IMG/VR virus record: IMGVR_UViG_3300030451_004937
Coordinates: 1-36,498 of that record
Source: a virus
DNA: 36,498 bases
Strand: one strand, 5' to 3'
Positions 6,647 to 13,311 of this stretch are shown here, one piece after another; the stretch's first letter is position 1, and the number at the start of each line of letters is the position of its first letter. The notes below the pieces were generated by a model, which was not told the origin of the DNA, made no database searches, and was given only the letters and a program-made list of their open reading frames with translations. The position numbers and the translations under genes are program-made.

Positions 6647-6862
6647 GTGTTGACTTCAGTTACAGTCTATCTCATCATCAGTAAGTTACCCTATTGTCAT
6701 TCACCCTTTCTTTTCTTTTAACGTCCGAAAGGACAATGAAGGTTAAGCGGACTCAATTTACACTTATCTCACACGAGTGATGAGAAGGTAACACTTGGTG
6801 AGTTCAATTATCTGGCCTCACCTTTATTTTTTGTAGTACTGAAAAGAATTGTAAACAATTTA
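6647..6862 (+). other. Gene-free stretch; possible small RNA between two hairpins
   Basis: No convincing gene lies here. It holds a TTGACT at 6650-6655 (with no good -10), a GTCC-GAAA-GGAC mini-hairpin (6723-6734) enclosed by TTAAC/GTTAA (6718-6722 and 6744-6748), a TCAC-ACGA-GTGA hairpin (about 6770-6781), and GGTGAG/CTCACC (6797-6802, 6817-6822) followed by TTTATTTTTT, which reads as a weak terminator. TCTCATC near 6670 can pair with GATGAGA near 6779, and GTTACC near 6686 with GGTAAC near 6787; the two pairings are mutually crossing. A 14-codon reading frame (MKVKRTQFTLISHE, 6736-6780) is too poorly spaced from AAGGA to be trusted. A structured RNA is possible but unproven. Confidence 0.3.
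6797..6832 (+). terminator. Weak candidate terminator
   Basis: GGTGAG (6797-6802) and CTCACC (6817-6822) form a 6-bp stem with a 14-base loop, followed by TTTATTTTTT. The stem is short but the T-tract is good. It would end any transcript arising in the preceding gene-free stretch and insulate the promoter at 6863. Confidence 0.4.
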
Positions 6863-6890
6863 TTGACTCAACTTTTGAGGCTGTTATGAT
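6863..6890 (+). promoter_or_regulatory. Extended -10 sigma-70 promoter with internal dyad
   Basis: TTGACT (6863-6868), a 16-base spacer and TATGAT (6885-6890), with TG one base before the -10, make a strong extended -10 promoter. It drives the RHH, SSB, nuclease and probably terminase genes. The spacer contains a perfect inverted repeat CTCAA-CTT-TTGAG (6867-6879), placed where a repressor would block polymerase. The first gene downstream encodes an RHH-like protein, so autoregulation is a natural guess. Confidence 0.75.
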
Positions 6891-6895
6891 GGCCT

Positions 6896-6968
6896 TGACC
6901 TCAGGCTTATTTTAAACCATTTCGTATTAAGCTAAATGTTTAGAGAGAGACCCTAAAGCCTGAGGTCA
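6896..6968 (+). promoter_or_regulatory. Structured 5' leader hairpin
   Basis: TGACCTCAGGCTT (6896-6908) pairs perfectly with AAGCCTGAGGTCA (6956-6968). The 47-base loop has a second pairing, AAAC(C)ATTT with AAATGTTT. The expected transcription start (about 6897) falls at the base of the stem, so the mRNA would begin with this hairpin. The ribosome site AAAGGAGA (6973-6980) lies just outside. It may protect the 5' end from decay or control translation. It lacks a long T-run, so it is unlikely to be a terminator. Confidence 0.65.
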
Positions 6969-6985
6969 TTTTAAAGGAGAGACAA

Positions 6986-7186
6986 ATGCAGTCACTCACA
7001 AAAGTTGTAGGACTACGCTTAACACCTGATGAATACGCCTGGCTAAAGTCAGCGGCTAACTCTCATCAATGTTCACGCGCTGCACTAGTCAGAGAGGTAT
7101 TACTAGAGTATCGAGAAACTAGAGCCAGAGGTGGGGCTTGTGTTCAAGTGGTCTCAAGAAGAATTGGAAGACGAAAGAATGATTAA
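6986..7186 (+). CDS. Ribbon-helix-helix-like DNA-binding protein (66 aa)
   Basis: Residues 1-45 read as an RHH fold: a short strand (TKVVGLRLTPDEYAWL), a helix, then a second helix with SRAALVREVLLEYRE. The C-terminal tail is basic (SRRIGRRKND). RHH proteins bind short palindromes as dimers and are often autoregulators. The gene has a strong AAAGGAGAG site and follows an extended -10 promoter that carries a small dyad, its most likely target. It overlaps the SSB start by 8 bases. Confidence 0.6.
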   Translation: MQSLTKVVGLRLTPDEYAWLKSAANSHQCSRAALVREVLLEYRETRARGGACVQVVSRRIGRRKND

Positions 7187-7592
7187 CACTATTACATTGG
7201 TTGGGAATCTTGGCAAAGCTCCAGAGCTAAGGATCACCAATAACGGCAAACAATACGCCTACTTTTCAGTAGCTACATCTGAAAATTACCAAAAGGATGG
7301 CAGATGGGAGAAAACTACTGAATGGCACAATATTAAGGTTTGGGGACAATCAGCAGATAGAGCAACAACACAGCTTAAGAAGGGCTCTAAGGTCTATATC
7401 GAGGGTAGTCTAAAAAGCTATGCACCAAACCCAGATGAGCCTAATAATAGACGCTGGGAAGTCATCGCTAAAATGTGGAGGTCGCTAGATCCAAAACCAG
7501 AGCACTCAGGAGATTGGAATCAGTCACCAGCTGCACAGAATAACCAGTGGACTAATCCAGGTGAGCTTATGCCACCTTCATGGGGTAACTAA
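7179..7592 (+). CDS. ssb: Single-stranded DNA-binding protein (137 aa)
   Basis: The start ATG 7179 gives the standard SSB beginning MINTITLVGNLGKAPELR. The OB-fold follows (FSVATSENY, TTEWHNIKVWGQSADRA, LKKGSKVYIEGSL), with the conserved aromatic residues for ssDNA stacking. The C-terminus is Asn/Gln/Pro-rich and ends PPSWGN, not the acidic DDDIPF-type tip of bacterial SSB that recruits host partners. It therefore coats phage single strands but may not recruit the host set. It is translationally coupled to the RHH gene. Confidence 0.93.
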   Translation: MINTITLVGNLGKAPELRITNNGKQYAYFSVATSENYQKDGRWEKTTEWHNIKVWGQSADRATTQLKKGSKVYIEGSLKSYAPNPDEPNNRRWEVIAKMWRSLDPKPEHSGDWNQSPAAQNNQWTNPGELMPPSWGN

Positions 7593-7609
7593 TTTAAAGG
7601 GGACTTACT

Positions 7610-8965
7610 TTGAACGCTAAGAAAAACAAAGAACCAAGTAAAAAAGGCAAACATAGAAAAGACAAACAACATATTGAAAAGATAAGAGAGGGCATGGGGA
7701 TTGGGTTACAGCTTGAATCAAGCATTTTTGAAATGTTAAATCTTTATTGGGCTGAAGTTATTTTAAATGGAAATGATGTTTATAAAAATATGTCGTTTCG
7801 TGGTGATTATAGCCACCTTTCAAAAGAAATATCTCAACCCCCTATGGATATGAACCTAATTGGGTACCATGTGGAGATAAAAAGTAAAAGAGCCTCTCCT
7901 TATCTTACAAAAAAAGAGAGAATTGCTAATAATTGGACTTGTTTTGATGAATATATTGCTCAACCTCCTGGCTGGGCCGAGTTAGACTTTAAGCATTTAG
8001 AAAAGATTCCAAACTTCAGTAATTTTACTAAAGAACTGGATAAAAAGGCTAAAGCTACTGAAAAAACTCAAACTGGTTTCTTTATTGTTGGTACTTATTC
8101 AAAAAGTACCTCTGAGATGGTAGGGAAATGTAAACAAATACATTATCCTCTATCTTCTTTTAACTGTAAAAACTTTATTAGATGCTATGATGGGTTTGTT
8201 ATTGGAACCATGAAAGCAGATGGAAAAGGAAAACCTTACTGGCTACCAAGTCTAATTAGATTAACATCTAATCAATTCCTTAGTTTTTTCCCTATTTGTT
8301 TCATGCCTTATCAAATTAGATTCGATAAACGCTGTCGATTAAGACTCAAAAACCTCTGCTCAGAAATTAATGACTGGTGCAGTGAGTTCTTTCGTTTATA
8401 TGATGACTACACTTATTTATTTGATGATGGTAGTGTTGATTTTACGCAAGCAGATGAACAATTATTAGGTAAACGTTTTAATGATTTTTTATTTGGTAAC
8501 TATTCTCATCTTGTTTCCTCACTGAATGGAGAAAACCTTTTAGAAATTGGCTGTTCTCAAGAGTCATCAACTAAGTCAAACTCTATAATAGGATGTAGTA
8601 TTCTTTCATCTTGGCATATCTTTTTTAAACAAGGATATGCTGGTGAGAAATCTATACGTTTTATTCTAGGCTTGTGTGATGATCCTCTCTTTACTAAAAA
8701 TACTTATCTATTTAATGTACTTGAATTAACCCCCGAGCACATATCTTCTATACATTTAAAAAGGCCCACTATCTTATTTACAAATGTCAAATACACTAAG
8801 GAAGATTTGTTAGAGAAGTACTTAGTAGAGAGAGAAAATTGGGTTTTTCATAAGTTCACAGCTAAAAAAGGTTATGAATACTTAGAGGATGTATTCAGCC
8901 ATTTTACTGTTCTTATTGAATCGCTAGAAGCTAAATATGCTGATTATACTCTAGAGGCTTATTGA
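7610..8965 (+). CDS. AT-rich PD-(D/E)XK-like putative nuclease (451 aa)
   Basis: The start is TTG 7610 with a strong AAAGGGGA site 6 bases upstream. After a Lys-rich leader, residues 78-91 read PMDMNLIGYHVEIK: Pro-x-Asp, eight residues, then Glu-Ile-Lys, the spacing of the PD-(D/E)XK metal site, with a helix carrying Glu (about residue 36) before it as in many restriction enzymes. The rest is unfamiliar and rich in Phe, Tyr, Cys and Lys. Codon use is much more AT-rich than in its neighbours, a sign of recent acquisition. It could be a restriction-type or host-DNA-degrading nuclease, perhaps linked to the equally AT-rich methyltransferase at 11462. The nuclease call is a motif-level inference. 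Confidence 0.5.
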   Translation: MNAKKNKEPSKKGKHRKDKQHIEKIREGMGIGLQLESSIFEMLNLYWAEVILNGNDVYKNMSFRGDYSHLSKEISQPPMDMNLIGYHVEIKSKRASPYLTKKERIANNWTCFDEYIAQPPGWAELDFKHLEKIPNFSNFTKELDKKAKATEKTQTGFFIVGTYSKSTSEMVGKCKQIHYPLSSFNCKNFIRCYDGFVIGTMKADGKGKPYWLPSLIRLTSNQFLSFFPICFMPYQIRFDKRCRLRLKNLCSEINDWCSEFFRLYDDYTYLFDDGSVDFTQADEQLLGKRFNDFLFGNYSHLVSSLNGENLLEIGCSQESSTKSNSIIGCSILSSWHIFFKQGYAGEKSIRFILGLCDDPLFTKNTYLFNVLELTPEHISSIHLKRPTILFTNVKYTKEDLLEKYLVERENWVFHKFTAKKGYEYLEDVFSHFTVLIESLEAKYADYTLEAY

Positions 8966-8967
8966 CC

Positions 8968-9135
8968 ATGAACGAGCGAAAAGACGACACCATCCAAATA
9001 CTAGAACGCTTAAAAAAGTTAATCGTACTCTCTGCTAAAGATCATGATGCTAAGATAGCTAAACACTCTGAAGAGCTCATGGCCCACATTGAGAAAGTGC
9101 TGCAAGAGGCTAGGCATGGTCAGCGTCGGGACTGA
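8968..9135 (+). CDS. Small coiled-coil protein (55 aa)
   Basis: ATG 8968 opens 2 bases after the nuclease stop and reads MNERKDDTIQILERLKKLIV and on to GQRRD. The sequence is almost wholly charged and helical with a heptad-like pattern, and its codon use returns to the phage norm. It overlaps the next gene by 20 bases, as is common here. No ribosome site is obvious, so translation may be coupled to the nuclease stop. Function unknown. Confidence 0.5.
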   Translation: MNERKDDTIQILERLKKLIVLSAKDHDAKIAKHSEELMAHIEKVLQEARHGQRRD

Positions 9136-9409
9136 GCTTTATCTAGCCAGAGAAGTTCTGTTTGTTAATCCATCTTATCTTAGGTGGAAGAATAAACCAC
9201 CAGGTGAAATCACTTGGCCACAATTCACTAAAGTGACTCTGCTACATCCCAATTGGAGGATAGGAGAGGACAAGTTTATTAGGCAGTCTAAGAAGCTGAG
9301 AAACTTAGACATGGTAGTGGTGAGCTTGTCAGGTCAAAGAGTGTTTATCGAGCGTGATATATTACTTACAAGGGCGCAGGCGGTGGTTATTAAGCGTCAA
9401 CAAGGGTAA
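9116..9409 (+). CDS. Small protein upstream of terminase (97 aa)
   Basis: The start is taken as ATG 9116 (MVSVGTELYLAREVLFV); an upstream TTG at 9089 would lengthen it. The product is basic and beta-prone with two Trp-Pro turns (EITWPQFTKV, LHPNWRIGEDKF). There is no membrane segment and no known motif. The placement just before the terminase small subunit is typical of small packaging-region genes or HNH proteins, but it lacks any HNH residues. Confidence 0.5.
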   Translation: MVSVGTELYLAREVLFVNPSYLRWKNKPPGEITWPQFTKVTLLHPNWRIGEDKFIRQSKKLRNLDMVVVSLSGQRVFIERDILLTRAQAVVIKRQQG

Positions 9410-9448
9410 TATATAAATAAACAAACTATACACTAACGTGAGCGCGCT
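9410..9448 (+). promoter_or_regulatory. AT-rich spacer before the small terminase gene
   Basis: This 39-base gap is AT-rich (TATATAAATAAACAAAC), has a possible -10 TATACA at 9427-9432 without a good -35, and ends with the palindrome AGCGCGCT (9441-9448) touching the TerS start codon. It could be a weak promoter. Packaging sites often lie beside terS, but nothing here proves a pac or cos site. Confidence 0.25.
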
Positions 9449-9871
9449 ATGACTAAGAACAGAAAGACCAGAGAACTCTTACTAGACAATCTAAGAACCG
9501 GTATGAGTATTAAGGCGGCTTGTAGTTTGAGCCTCATTAGTCGAGGTACTTACTACCTATGGTTAGAGGAAAGTGAAGAGTGGAGAGCTGAGGTTGAGGA
9601 GGCTATTGACTTTGCAGAAGCTGTAAACGTGGCGAGAATCAAAGCTTTAGGTGATGAGCGTGGAGACTGGCGAGCTTATGCCTGGTTGCTGGAACGTAGG
9701 CACCCAGATAGATGGGGACCGAAGAGAGAGATTGAAATCACACAGAGCAAAGCTAACGCAGGTCAAAACATGGTCCTCTCTATGTTAGAGCAGACTGACG
9801 AACGGCTAAAGGCTGAGCTTAGAGAGGAGAGCTTAAGTGAAGACACAACCGAAGACTCTGACAAAGATTAA
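9449..9871 (+). CDS. terS: Terminase small subunit (140 aa)
   Basis: The N-terminal 45 residues form an HTH (LRTGMSIKAACSLSLISRGTYYLWLEES), the DNA-recognition part of small terminases. The central region carries the common AWLLERRHPDRWGPKREIE signature, and the C-terminus is an acidic helical tail (LREESLSEDTTEDSDKD). TerS recognises the phage genome and loads the large subunit. It lies one small gene upstream of terL, the usual order. Confidence 0.85.
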   Translation: MTKNRKTRELLLDNLRTGMSIKAACSLSLISRGTYYLWLEESEEWRAEVEEAIDFAEAVNVARIKALGDERGDWRAYAWLLERRHPDRWGPKREIEITQSKANAGQNMVLSMLEQTDERLKAELREESLSEDTTEDSDKD

Positions 9872-10103
9872 GCTTAAAAAGCTGTGGCATTTCGCAAGCT
9901 ACTTTCAAGAGAGCTATCTCATCATGAATGGGGAATATTCAATCATAGCTGAAACTGATATTAGTGATGGGTGGGTAAGAGGTTATGAGCGTACACTGTC
10001 AATAGAGGTAGGTGCTTTGGTGCTTATCTTAAAGATTAATGACGCTGGCTTCTCACACTCTGAGCGTTGGAAAGTTACCGAAGATGGACTCATTAAAACT
10101 TAA
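9837..10103 (+). CDS. Small protein between terS and terL (88 aa)
   Basis: The start is GTG 9837, with GAGGAG about 10 bases upstream inside terS; the gene overlaps terS by 35 bases and terL by 20. The product has a basic N-terminus (KTLTKIKLKKLWHF) and a beta-rich remainder (SIIAETDISDGWVRGYERTLSIEVG). There are no cysteines and no membrane helix. It may be a packaging accessory, but nothing in the sequence shows it. Confidence 0.5.
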   Translation: MKTQPKTLTKIKLKKLWHFASYFQESYLIMNGEYSIIAETDISDGWVRGYERTLSIEVGALVLILKINDAGFSHSERWKVTEDGLIKT

Positions 10104-11460
10104 TGAATTGCAACTAGACATTATCACTCAGATCAGAAAAGAGAATAAGATCATAGCCGCGAGATGTGGATGGGGGTCCGGTAAAACATCGGCTTTAGTC
10201 TTGTCTCTGCTAACTATCAGCCACATTCGACCCGGTACCAGCTCTCTGTTAGTTACTGACACAACACCACGCTATAACTCTGTATTGATGCCTGAAATCG
10301 AGAAGTGGTTAGCTCCATTAGGATGGACTTACAATCACACCCTCAAACAATGGTCAGACCCTGAAACCGGGTCCACTGTTTGGACTAGGTCTTACTATCG
10401 GCCTGGTACTAGGGATGCTACACACAATCCACTAGAAGGTTTAAATGTAACTAGTGGTGTATGCTTGATTGATGAATGCCAAACACTTACTGAAGAGGTA
10501 GCCCACAAAGCCTTAGGACGTTTAAGGAGTGGTCCTACTCCCATCATGATATTGGTGGGTCTACCGGTGGCTGATGCCTGGTGGTGTCGATTAGCTGAGA
10601 GAAGTGAGTGTAAGCCTCTACTCTATACAAGCTATGTGAATGAGGCTAACCTGAGTCAAGAGTGGTTTGAAGCTACCAAGTTACTACCAGAGGCTGAGCG
10701 CCTAGCAATGGTCATGAATCAGCCTAGACCCCCATCAGGTCTAGTCTATAATGAGTTTGACCCGGCCAAGATGGTCCTCGATGATTGGCAGTATCAACCC
10801 TCGATGAGTTCAAGGATTGCCATTGACTGGGGTTTTAGAAAACCATCTGTGCTTATCATCTGCCATGATCCACTATTAAAGGCTGATATAATTGCAGCAG
10901 AGATTAACCCGGCTGAAGTCACTATCGAACAACTGGCACAGCTCATTCTCTCCATTGCTTGGCCTCGAAAAACTAAGGGGAAGGCACCGGGTCCTAGAAT
11001 CTGGTTAGACTCTGGATGTGCTGATAAGGCCGGTAAAGCTCGAAATGATCAGACTGGTGCCAGTGCTTTTAGAGCGATGAGACTACCACCGCCTAAAGGT
11101 TTAGGTATGCCTCTGAGGTCTAATACTGACCCTATCAGAACTGACATCCTCAATGGTGTGCAGCGTTTAAAGAGAGCATTTAGTAGAGGTCAATACTTGA
11201 TCACTAGAGAAGTATGGGACGCTGGCGAACGTTCAACTAATAACTCAATTAGAAAGGCTCTACTTACTTACAGCTGGGAACCGCGACAAGAGAAGCCTAA
11301 GAAGGATGGCAGAGAAGACCCACTCGACGCGCTTAGATATGACTGTATTATGTGGCGTTGGGATGATGATGTTATAGTTGACCAAAGACGCTATCAAACG
11401 AGGCAAGGCGTTAGATCTAGAAAAGTGAATGTAGGTGGATCTAAGAAAAGGAGCTTTTAA
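10084..11460 (+). CDS. terL: Terminase large subunit (458 aa)
   Basis: The start ATG 10084 (MDSLKLNELQLDI) removes a spurious upstream extension. The ATPase domain has Walker A GWGSGKT at 29-35 and Walker B VCLIDE at 126-131. The nuclease half has the metal-site acids of the RNase H fold: IAIDWG with D248, IWLDSG with D309, and the C-terminal EDPLDALRYD (411-420). This motor drives DNA into the procapsid and cuts the concatemer. The type, 458 residues with DPLDALRYD, resembles terminases of headful or mixed strategy phages; the cutting mode cannot be set from sequence alone. Confidence 0.95.
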   Translation: MDSLKLNELQLDIITQIRKENKIIAARCGWGSGKTSALVLSLLTISHIRPGTSSLLVTDTTPRYNSVLMPEIEKWLAPLGWTYNHTLKQWSDPETGSTVWTRSYYRPGTRDATHNPLEGLNVTSGVCLIDECQTLTEEVAHKALGRLRSGPTPIMILVGLPVADAWWCRLAERSECKPLLYTSYVNEANLSQEWFEATKLLPEAERLAMVMNQPRPPSGLVYNEFDPAKMVLDDWQYQPSMSSRIAIDWGFRKPSVLIICHDPLLKADIIAAEINPAEVTIEQLAQLILSIAWPRKTKGKAPGPRIWLDSGCADKAGKARNDQTGASAFRAMRLPPPKGLGMPLRSNTDPIRTDILNGVQRLKRAFSRGQYLITREVWDAGERSTNNSIRKALLTYSWEPRQEKPKKDGREDPLDALRYDCIMWRWDDDVIVDQRRYQTRQGVRSRKVNVGGSKKRSF

Positions 11461-11461
11461 G

Positions 11462-12181
11462 GTGCAATATTTAGGAGGCAAATTTAGAATAGCTAAAACT
11501 ATTGTTCCAATAATGGAGAGCTTTAGAACACCAGGCTCTGTATGGGTTGAACCTTTTATGGGGTCTTGTAATACGTTGGCTTTAGCTTCTGGTGATAGAA
11601 TAGGTAATGATATTGATTATGAGCTAGTCAGTTTATACCAAAAGTGCACTAATGAAGGCTATCAACCACCAGAAAATGTGGATAAAGACTTTTACTTAAA
11701 AGTTAAAGAAAACCCCTTAGATTATCCTCCTGAACTAAGAGCATTTATTTCTATTGGCTGCTCTTTTGCTGGCTTAAAGTGGGGAACGTTTGCTAGTAAT
11801 AAAAAAGGAGAAAGTTACTCTCAACAAGCCAGAAATAGTTTATCGAGAAAGTCTAAACTTTTGAAAGGGACTAAGTTTTACTCTAAGTCTTATCAGGATT
11901 TAGATATACCTCCAAAGTCTATAATATACTGTGATCCTCCATATGAAGGAAGCGCCGGTTATACTGTAAGTTTTGATAGTGTAAAGTTTTGGAATTGGGC
12001 AGTAAATAAGTCATTAGAGGGGCATATTGTATGGGTGAGTGAATACTCATGTCCTTTAGATATTGAACCTCACTGGAGTTTGAGCACAGTCTCTACATTG
12101 GCACAATACAAACAAAAGAAAGTTATTGAAAAGCTCTACCTACTTACACCAGGTGCAGAGTTTCAATTGTCTAGTTATTAG
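11462..12181 (+). CDS. D12-class adenine-N6 DNA methyltransferase (239 aa)
   Basis: The start is GTG 11462, with AAGGAG about 9 bases upstream, giving the family's usual beginning (M/V)QYLGGKFRIAK. The AdoMet pocket motif is WVEPFMGSCN (28-37), followed by an acidic ribose site (GNDIDYE), and the catalytic motif IV is DPPY at 158-161. These are Dam-like adenine methylases. The gene is more AT-rich than its neighbours, like the nuclease at 7610. It may protect phage DNA from a host enzyme or from that nuclease. The target site is unknown; GATC is common in the genome. Confidence 0.9.
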   Translation: MQYLGGKFRIAKTIVPIMESFRTPGSVWVEPFMGSCNTLALASGDRIGNDIDYELVSLYQKCTNEGYQPPENVDKDFYLKVKENPLDYPPELRAFISIGCSFAGLKWGTFASNKKGESYSQQARNSLSRKSKLLKGTKFYSKSYQDLDIPPKSIIYCDPPYEGSAGYTVSFDSVKFWNWAVNKSLEGHIVWVSEYSCPLDIEPHWSLSTVSTLAQYKQKKVIEKLYLLTPGAEFQLSSY

Positions 12182-12205
12182 CCAGCCGAAAAGGAGAAAA
12201 CTCTA

Positions 12206-12862
12206 ATGGAGTACATTTATGACGATGACATTGGTGGTGTGGAGCTGGTAGCTACGATGGGTAATGATGCTACACCGGCTCATAGTGCTAGAGTAAGCTT
12301 TGCTAAGCTGTCTCATTCTGGTGAGCTTAATGAGCGTGATGAGAAGTTGATTAAGTTCTTAGCTAATCATCAACATACTTCACCTTTTGAGCACATCACA
12401 GCCACATTCCTTTTGACTGTGCCTCTGTTTGTGAGGTCACAGATTCAGCGTCATAGGACATTCTCTTACAATGAGGTGAGCAGGCGGTATACTTCAGAGC
12501 GTATTCAGTTCTACTCACCCATCTGCATCAACAAACAAGCACAGTTAAATCTACAATGTTCATCTAATGAAGAGGTACATCAACCAGATGAGGCCAGAGA
12601 TATTATAGACAGTATCAGCAAACTCACAGAGGCGGTATACTTCAACTTACTAGATCGTGGTGTTTCACGTGAAACGGCCAGAACAGTCTTACCAGTTAAT
12701 CTTTATACTTCGTTTTGGATGACCGGCAACTTACTGAACTGGTCAAAGTTCTTGAGGCTCAGATGTGATGATCATGCTCAACTAGAGACCAGGTTAGCCG
12801 CTATAGCTATTAAAGAGCTATTGCTTGAACGTTTCCCGGTTAGCTTAGGTTCACTACTATGA
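12206..12862 (+). CDS. thyX: Flavin-dependent thymidylate synthase (218 aa)
   Basis: Residues 82-95 carry the ThyX signature RHRTFSYNEVSRRY, which binds dUMP and FAD. The family's QIQRHR lead-in and the C-terminal RARxxLP-like stretch (SRETARTVLPVNLYTSFWMTGNL) are present. ThyX makes dTMP from dUMP with methylene-tetrahydrofolate and NADPH. The next gene, a dCMP deaminase, supplies dUMP, and the two overlap by 4 bases (ATGA). The coding sequence also contains a parS-like palindrome at 12661-12676. Confidence 0.97.
   Translation: MEYIYDDDIGGVELVATMGNDATPAHSARVSFAKLSHSGELNERDEKLIKFLANHQHTSPFEHITATFLLTVPLFVRSQIQRHRTFSYNEVSRRYTSERIQFYSPICINKQAQLNLQCSSNEEVHQPDEARDIIDSISKLTEAVYFNLLDRGVSRETARTVLPVNLYTSFWMTGNLLNWSKFLRLRCDDHAQLETRLAAIAIKELLLERFPVSLGSLL
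12661..12676. promoter_or_regulatory. parS-like ParB-binding sequence inside thyX
   Basis: TGTTTCACGTGAAACG contains the perfect 14-base palindrome GTTTCACGTGAAAC (12662-12675) and matches 15 of 16 bases of the bacterial chromosomal parS consensus TGTTTCACGTGAAACA. No parA or parB gene is visible in the window. It encodes Val-Ser-Arg-Glu-Thr in a conserved part of ThyX, so coincidence is possible; binding by the host ParB is an inference. Confidence 0.6.
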
Positions 12863-13308
12863 GCAAACATAAACACATTTGGACTAAGATTAGAATGAGT
12901 CAACAGTTGGCACAGGCATCACCATGCCCACGAGCTAAAGTTGGAGCTATGTTATTTCAGCCAGACACATGGGTGACTTTAGCAGATGGCTACAATGGGG
13001 CACCTAGAGGTGGAGGTGATTTATGTGGTGGAACTATCTGCCATCGAGATGAGCAAAAAATTGTTAGTGGTACTAAGGTAGAGGTTGGTTGCCACCATGC
13101 AGAAGCTAACGCCATTTGTAACGCGGCTAGATATGGTCATGCTACTAAAGGCGCCTGGTTAGTTGTAACTAGACCACCATGCTTAAACTGTGCAAAGTTA
13201 ATTCATCACGCTGGTATAACTCAGGTATACACTACTAAGCATGATCGAGATTCACCAGGCTGTGCTTACCTCATCGAGCACAATATCAAGGTGATCAGCT
13301 GGGAGTAA
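12859..13308 (+). CDS. dCMP deaminase (149 aa)
   Basis: The zinc-dependent deaminase motifs are complete: H80-A-E82 (HAEANAI) and PPCLNC with C108 and C111. The length and the N-terminal AxSPCPRAKVGAM segment are those of phage and bacterial dCMP deaminases, which convert dCMP to dUMP. With ThyX it forms a two-step route to dTMP for phage DNA synthesis. The start overlaps the thyX stop as ATGA. Confidence 0.93.
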   Translation: MSKHKHIWTKIRMSQQLAQASPCPRAKVGAMLFQPDTWVTLADGYNGAPRGGGDLCGGTICHRDEQKIVSGTKVEVGCHHAEANAICNAARYGHATKGAWLVVTRPPCLNCAKLIHHAGITQVYTTKHDRDSPGCAYLIEHNIKVISWE

Positions 13309-13311
13309 CCA

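Noticed and set aside
6736-6780. 14-codon frame MKVKRTQFTLISHE in the gene-free stretch
   Set aside because: Ribosome site is only 2 bases from the ATG and the frame is too short to support.
6551-6985. tRNA genes or a CRISPR array in the only long intergenic region
   Set aside because: No cloverleaf with TTC loop and no regular repeat-spacer pattern is visible there or elsewhere; the iterons are coding and abut without unique spacers.
9441-9448. AGCGCGCT palindrome next to the terS start as a cos or pac site
   Set aside because: An 8-base palindrome alone is weak evidence; no staggered-cut repeats or relatives to compare.
11677-11685. Perfect DnaA-box-like TGTGGATAA in the methyltransferase gene
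   Set aside because: A single 9-base match is expected at this rate by chance, and there is no cluster or AT-rich tract; the iteron array is a better origin.
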